Source: Microbacterium sp. (lineage in GTDB: Bacteria > Actinomycetota > Actinomycetes > Actinomycetales > Microbacteriaceae). Taken from it: DNA of 5,897 bases. Below are positions 4,883 through 5,897 of this stretch, in pieces (the first letter of the stretch is position 1; every line of letters begins with the position of its first letter). Position numbers and translations under genes: made by a program. Location of the stretch: assembly GCA_029267645.1 (NCBI GenBank), contig JAJUIM010000128.1:1-5897 (forward strand). Reading direction: 5' to 3'. A model generated the notes under the pieces. It worked only from the letters and a program-made list of their open reading frames with translations. It was not told the origin of the DNA and ran no database searches.

Positions 4883-5897
4883 ATGACCGACGCGTTCGAC
4901 GCGGGCTTGCTGTCGCCCGTCACGGCGGGCGAGGACGAGGGGCTCGGCGACGCCGACGTCGCGGACGCGCTCGTCGAGGCCGAGCGGGCGCTCGTCGCGG
5001 CGTACGCCGACGTCGGGGCGATCCCGGATCCGGGGCCCCTGCCGCTCGCGGCGCCCGACGCGCGCGAGCTCGCGCTCGCCGCGGTCGCGGGCGGCAACCC
5101 CGTGATCCCGCTCGTCGCGCAGCTGCGGCGCCAGGCGCCCGAGCAGGTCGCGGGGTGGATCCACCGCGGCGCGACGAGCCAGGACATCGTCGACACGGCG
5201 CTCATGATCCTCGCGCGCCGCGCCGTGCGCCGCATCGACGGCGAGCTCGCCCGCGCCGAGCACGCCCTCGCGCGCCTCGCGCGCGAGCACCGCGACCTCG
5301 TCGTCGTCGCCCGCACGCTCACGCAGCACGCCGTGCCGACGACGTTCGGGCTGCGCGCCGCGAACTGGCGCGCGGGCGTGCGGCGGGCGAGGCAGCGCCT
5401 CGCGGCGCTCGCCTTCCCGGCTCAGCTCGGCGGCGCGGGCGGCACGCTCGCGGCCGTCGTTGAGGCGGTGGGATCCGAGAAGGCCTCGCGCCTGCCCGAA
5501 GCCTTCGCCCGCGCGTGCGGCCTCGACGCACCCGAGGGCGTGTGGCACGTCGTGCGCTGGCCCGTGACCGAGCTCGGCGACGCCCTCGCGCAGGCGATCG
5601 ATGCTGCGGGCGTCGTCGCGGCCGACGTCGCGACGCTGTCCCGCACCGAGATCGGCGAGGTCGCCGAGGCGACGGGCGGCGGATCCTCCGCGATGCCCCA
5701 GAAGCGCAACCCCGCGCGATCCGTCCTGCTGCGCTCGGCCGCCGTGCGCGCGCCGCACCTCGCCGCGACGCTGCACCAGGCGGCGGGCCTCGCGGTCGAC
5801 GAGCGCCCCGACGGCGCGTGGCACGCGGAGTGGCCAGCGCTGCGCGAGCTGTTGAGGCTCGCGCAGGGCGCGGCGGCGCGCCTCGCCGACCTCGCGA
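4883..5897 (+). CDS. pcaB: 3-carboxy-cis,cis-muconate cycloisomerase (fumarase/aspartase superfamily), cut by the right edge
   Basis: About 338 codons are present of an expected 450 or so; the C-terminus lies beyond the window. The enzyme cyclises 3-carboxy-cis,cis-muconate, the PcaHG product, to 4-carboxymuconolactone. Motifs in order are: LLSPVTAGEDEGLGDADV near the N-terminus; GNPVIPLV at about 71-78; IHRGATSQDIVDTALM (93-108), the first conserved region with Thr98-Ser99-Gln100; TLTQHAVPTTFGL (145-157) with the His149 region; and GGSSAMPQKRNP (266-277), the superfamily signature loop carrying the catalytic serine. The combination of HxGATSQD, TQHAxPTTFG and GSSAMPQKRNP separates this group (CMLE and adenylosuccinate-lyase-like) from fumarases; adenylosuccinate lyase is the main alternative and is disfavoured by the pcaHG context. 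The gene lies 42 bp after pcaG on the same strand. A fusion to a downstream pca domain cannot be excluded. Confidence 0.92.
   Translation, partial: MTDAFDAGLLSPVTAGEDEGLGDADVADALVEAERALVAAYADVGAIPDPGPLPLAAPDARELALAAVAGGNPVIPLVAQLRRQAPEQVAGWIHRGATSQDIVDTALMILARRAVRRIDGELARAEHALARLAREHRDLVVVARTLTQHAVPTTFGLRAANWRAGVRRARQRLAALAFPAQLGGAGGTLAAVVEAVGSEKASRLPEAFARACGLDAPEGVWHVVRWPVTELGDALAQAIDAAGVVAADVATLSRTEIGEVAEATGGGSSAMPQKRNPARSVLLRSAAVRAPHLAATLHQAAGLAVDERPDGAWHAEWPALRELLRLAQGAAARLADLA

Larger units (their letters stand above)
127..5686. repeat. Dispersed, over-represented hexamer GGATCC (17 copies)
   Basis: By eye, GGATCC starts at 127, 190, 279, 1214, 1305, 1910, 1948, 2012, 2325, 2599, 2710, 4478, 4876, 5026, 5157, 5471 and 5681. 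With about 36% each G and C, roughly two copies are expected in this length. Copies occur in all three codon phases (GGA-TCC Gly-Ser; GAT-CC Asp-Pro; GG-ATC-C with Ile) and once in the pcaB ribosome-binding region. A single amino-acid or codon preference therefore does not explain them. Confidence 0.7.

Noticed and set aside
4199..5824. 541-codon minus-strand open frame opposite pcaG and pcaB
   Set aside because: The translation is dominated by Arg, Ala, Gly and Val without motifs. The plus strand has well-conserved PcaG and PcaB signatures across the same bases.

Overview
The window is very GC-rich (roughly 70%), with G or C at almost every third codon position, dense coding on both strands and very short gaps. 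This is typical of a high-GC actinobacterium. Regulators of the IclR family, a pcaH-pcaG-pcaB gene order and a strong excess of GGATCC fit a member of the Microbacteriaceae or a relative, but the genus cannot be fixed from the sequence alone.

Layout. Positions 2-511 (+) hold the C-terminal end of an alpha-mannosidase-like protein (GH38) that enters from the left edge. Its stop lies only 3 bp from the stop of the convergent gene pobA (1702-515, -), 4-hydroxybenzoate 3-monooxygenase. Upstream of pobA on the same strand lies an IclR-family regulator (2532-1789, -). A second IclR-family regulator (2577-3344, +) is transcribed away from the first. It is followed by pcaH (3450-4265, +) and pcaG (4265-4840, +), the beta and alpha subunits of protocatechuate 3,4-dioxygenase, and by pcaB (4883 to the right edge, +), 3-carboxy-cis,cis-muconate cycloisomerase.

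How the genes work together. PobA hydroxylates 4-hydroxybenzoate to protocatechuate. PcaHG opens the ring between the two hydroxyls to give 3-carboxy-cis,cis-muconate, and PcaB cyclises this to 4-carboxymuconolactone. These are the upper steps of the protocatechuate branch of the beta-ketoadipate pathway. The remaining steps (decarboxylase, enol-lactone hydrolase, CoA transferase, thiolase) would be expected to the right of the window. The GH38 fragment looks like an unrelated neighbour.

Control. The locus is built as two mirror-image arms: regulator, then a gap of 86 or 105 bp, then catabolic gene(s). The 44 bp between the two regulator start codons carry a 32-bp imperfect palindrome centred exactly midway. 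Each end of it supplies a -10-like hexamer 6 nt from a start codon, and neither start has a Shine-Dalgarno, which suggests two leaderless, co-regulated divergent promoters. The gaps before pobA and pcaH share an exact 13-mer (GATCGGGACATTC) and an exact 13-nt ribosome-binding block at the same distance from ATG, so both arms probably answer to a common regulator. The enzymes themselves are known families. The most interesting points are this regulatory architecture, a PobA coenzyme-binding segment that looks NADH-type, and the excess of GGATCC. I found no evidence of a wholly new system, mobile element, CRISPR array or RNA gene.
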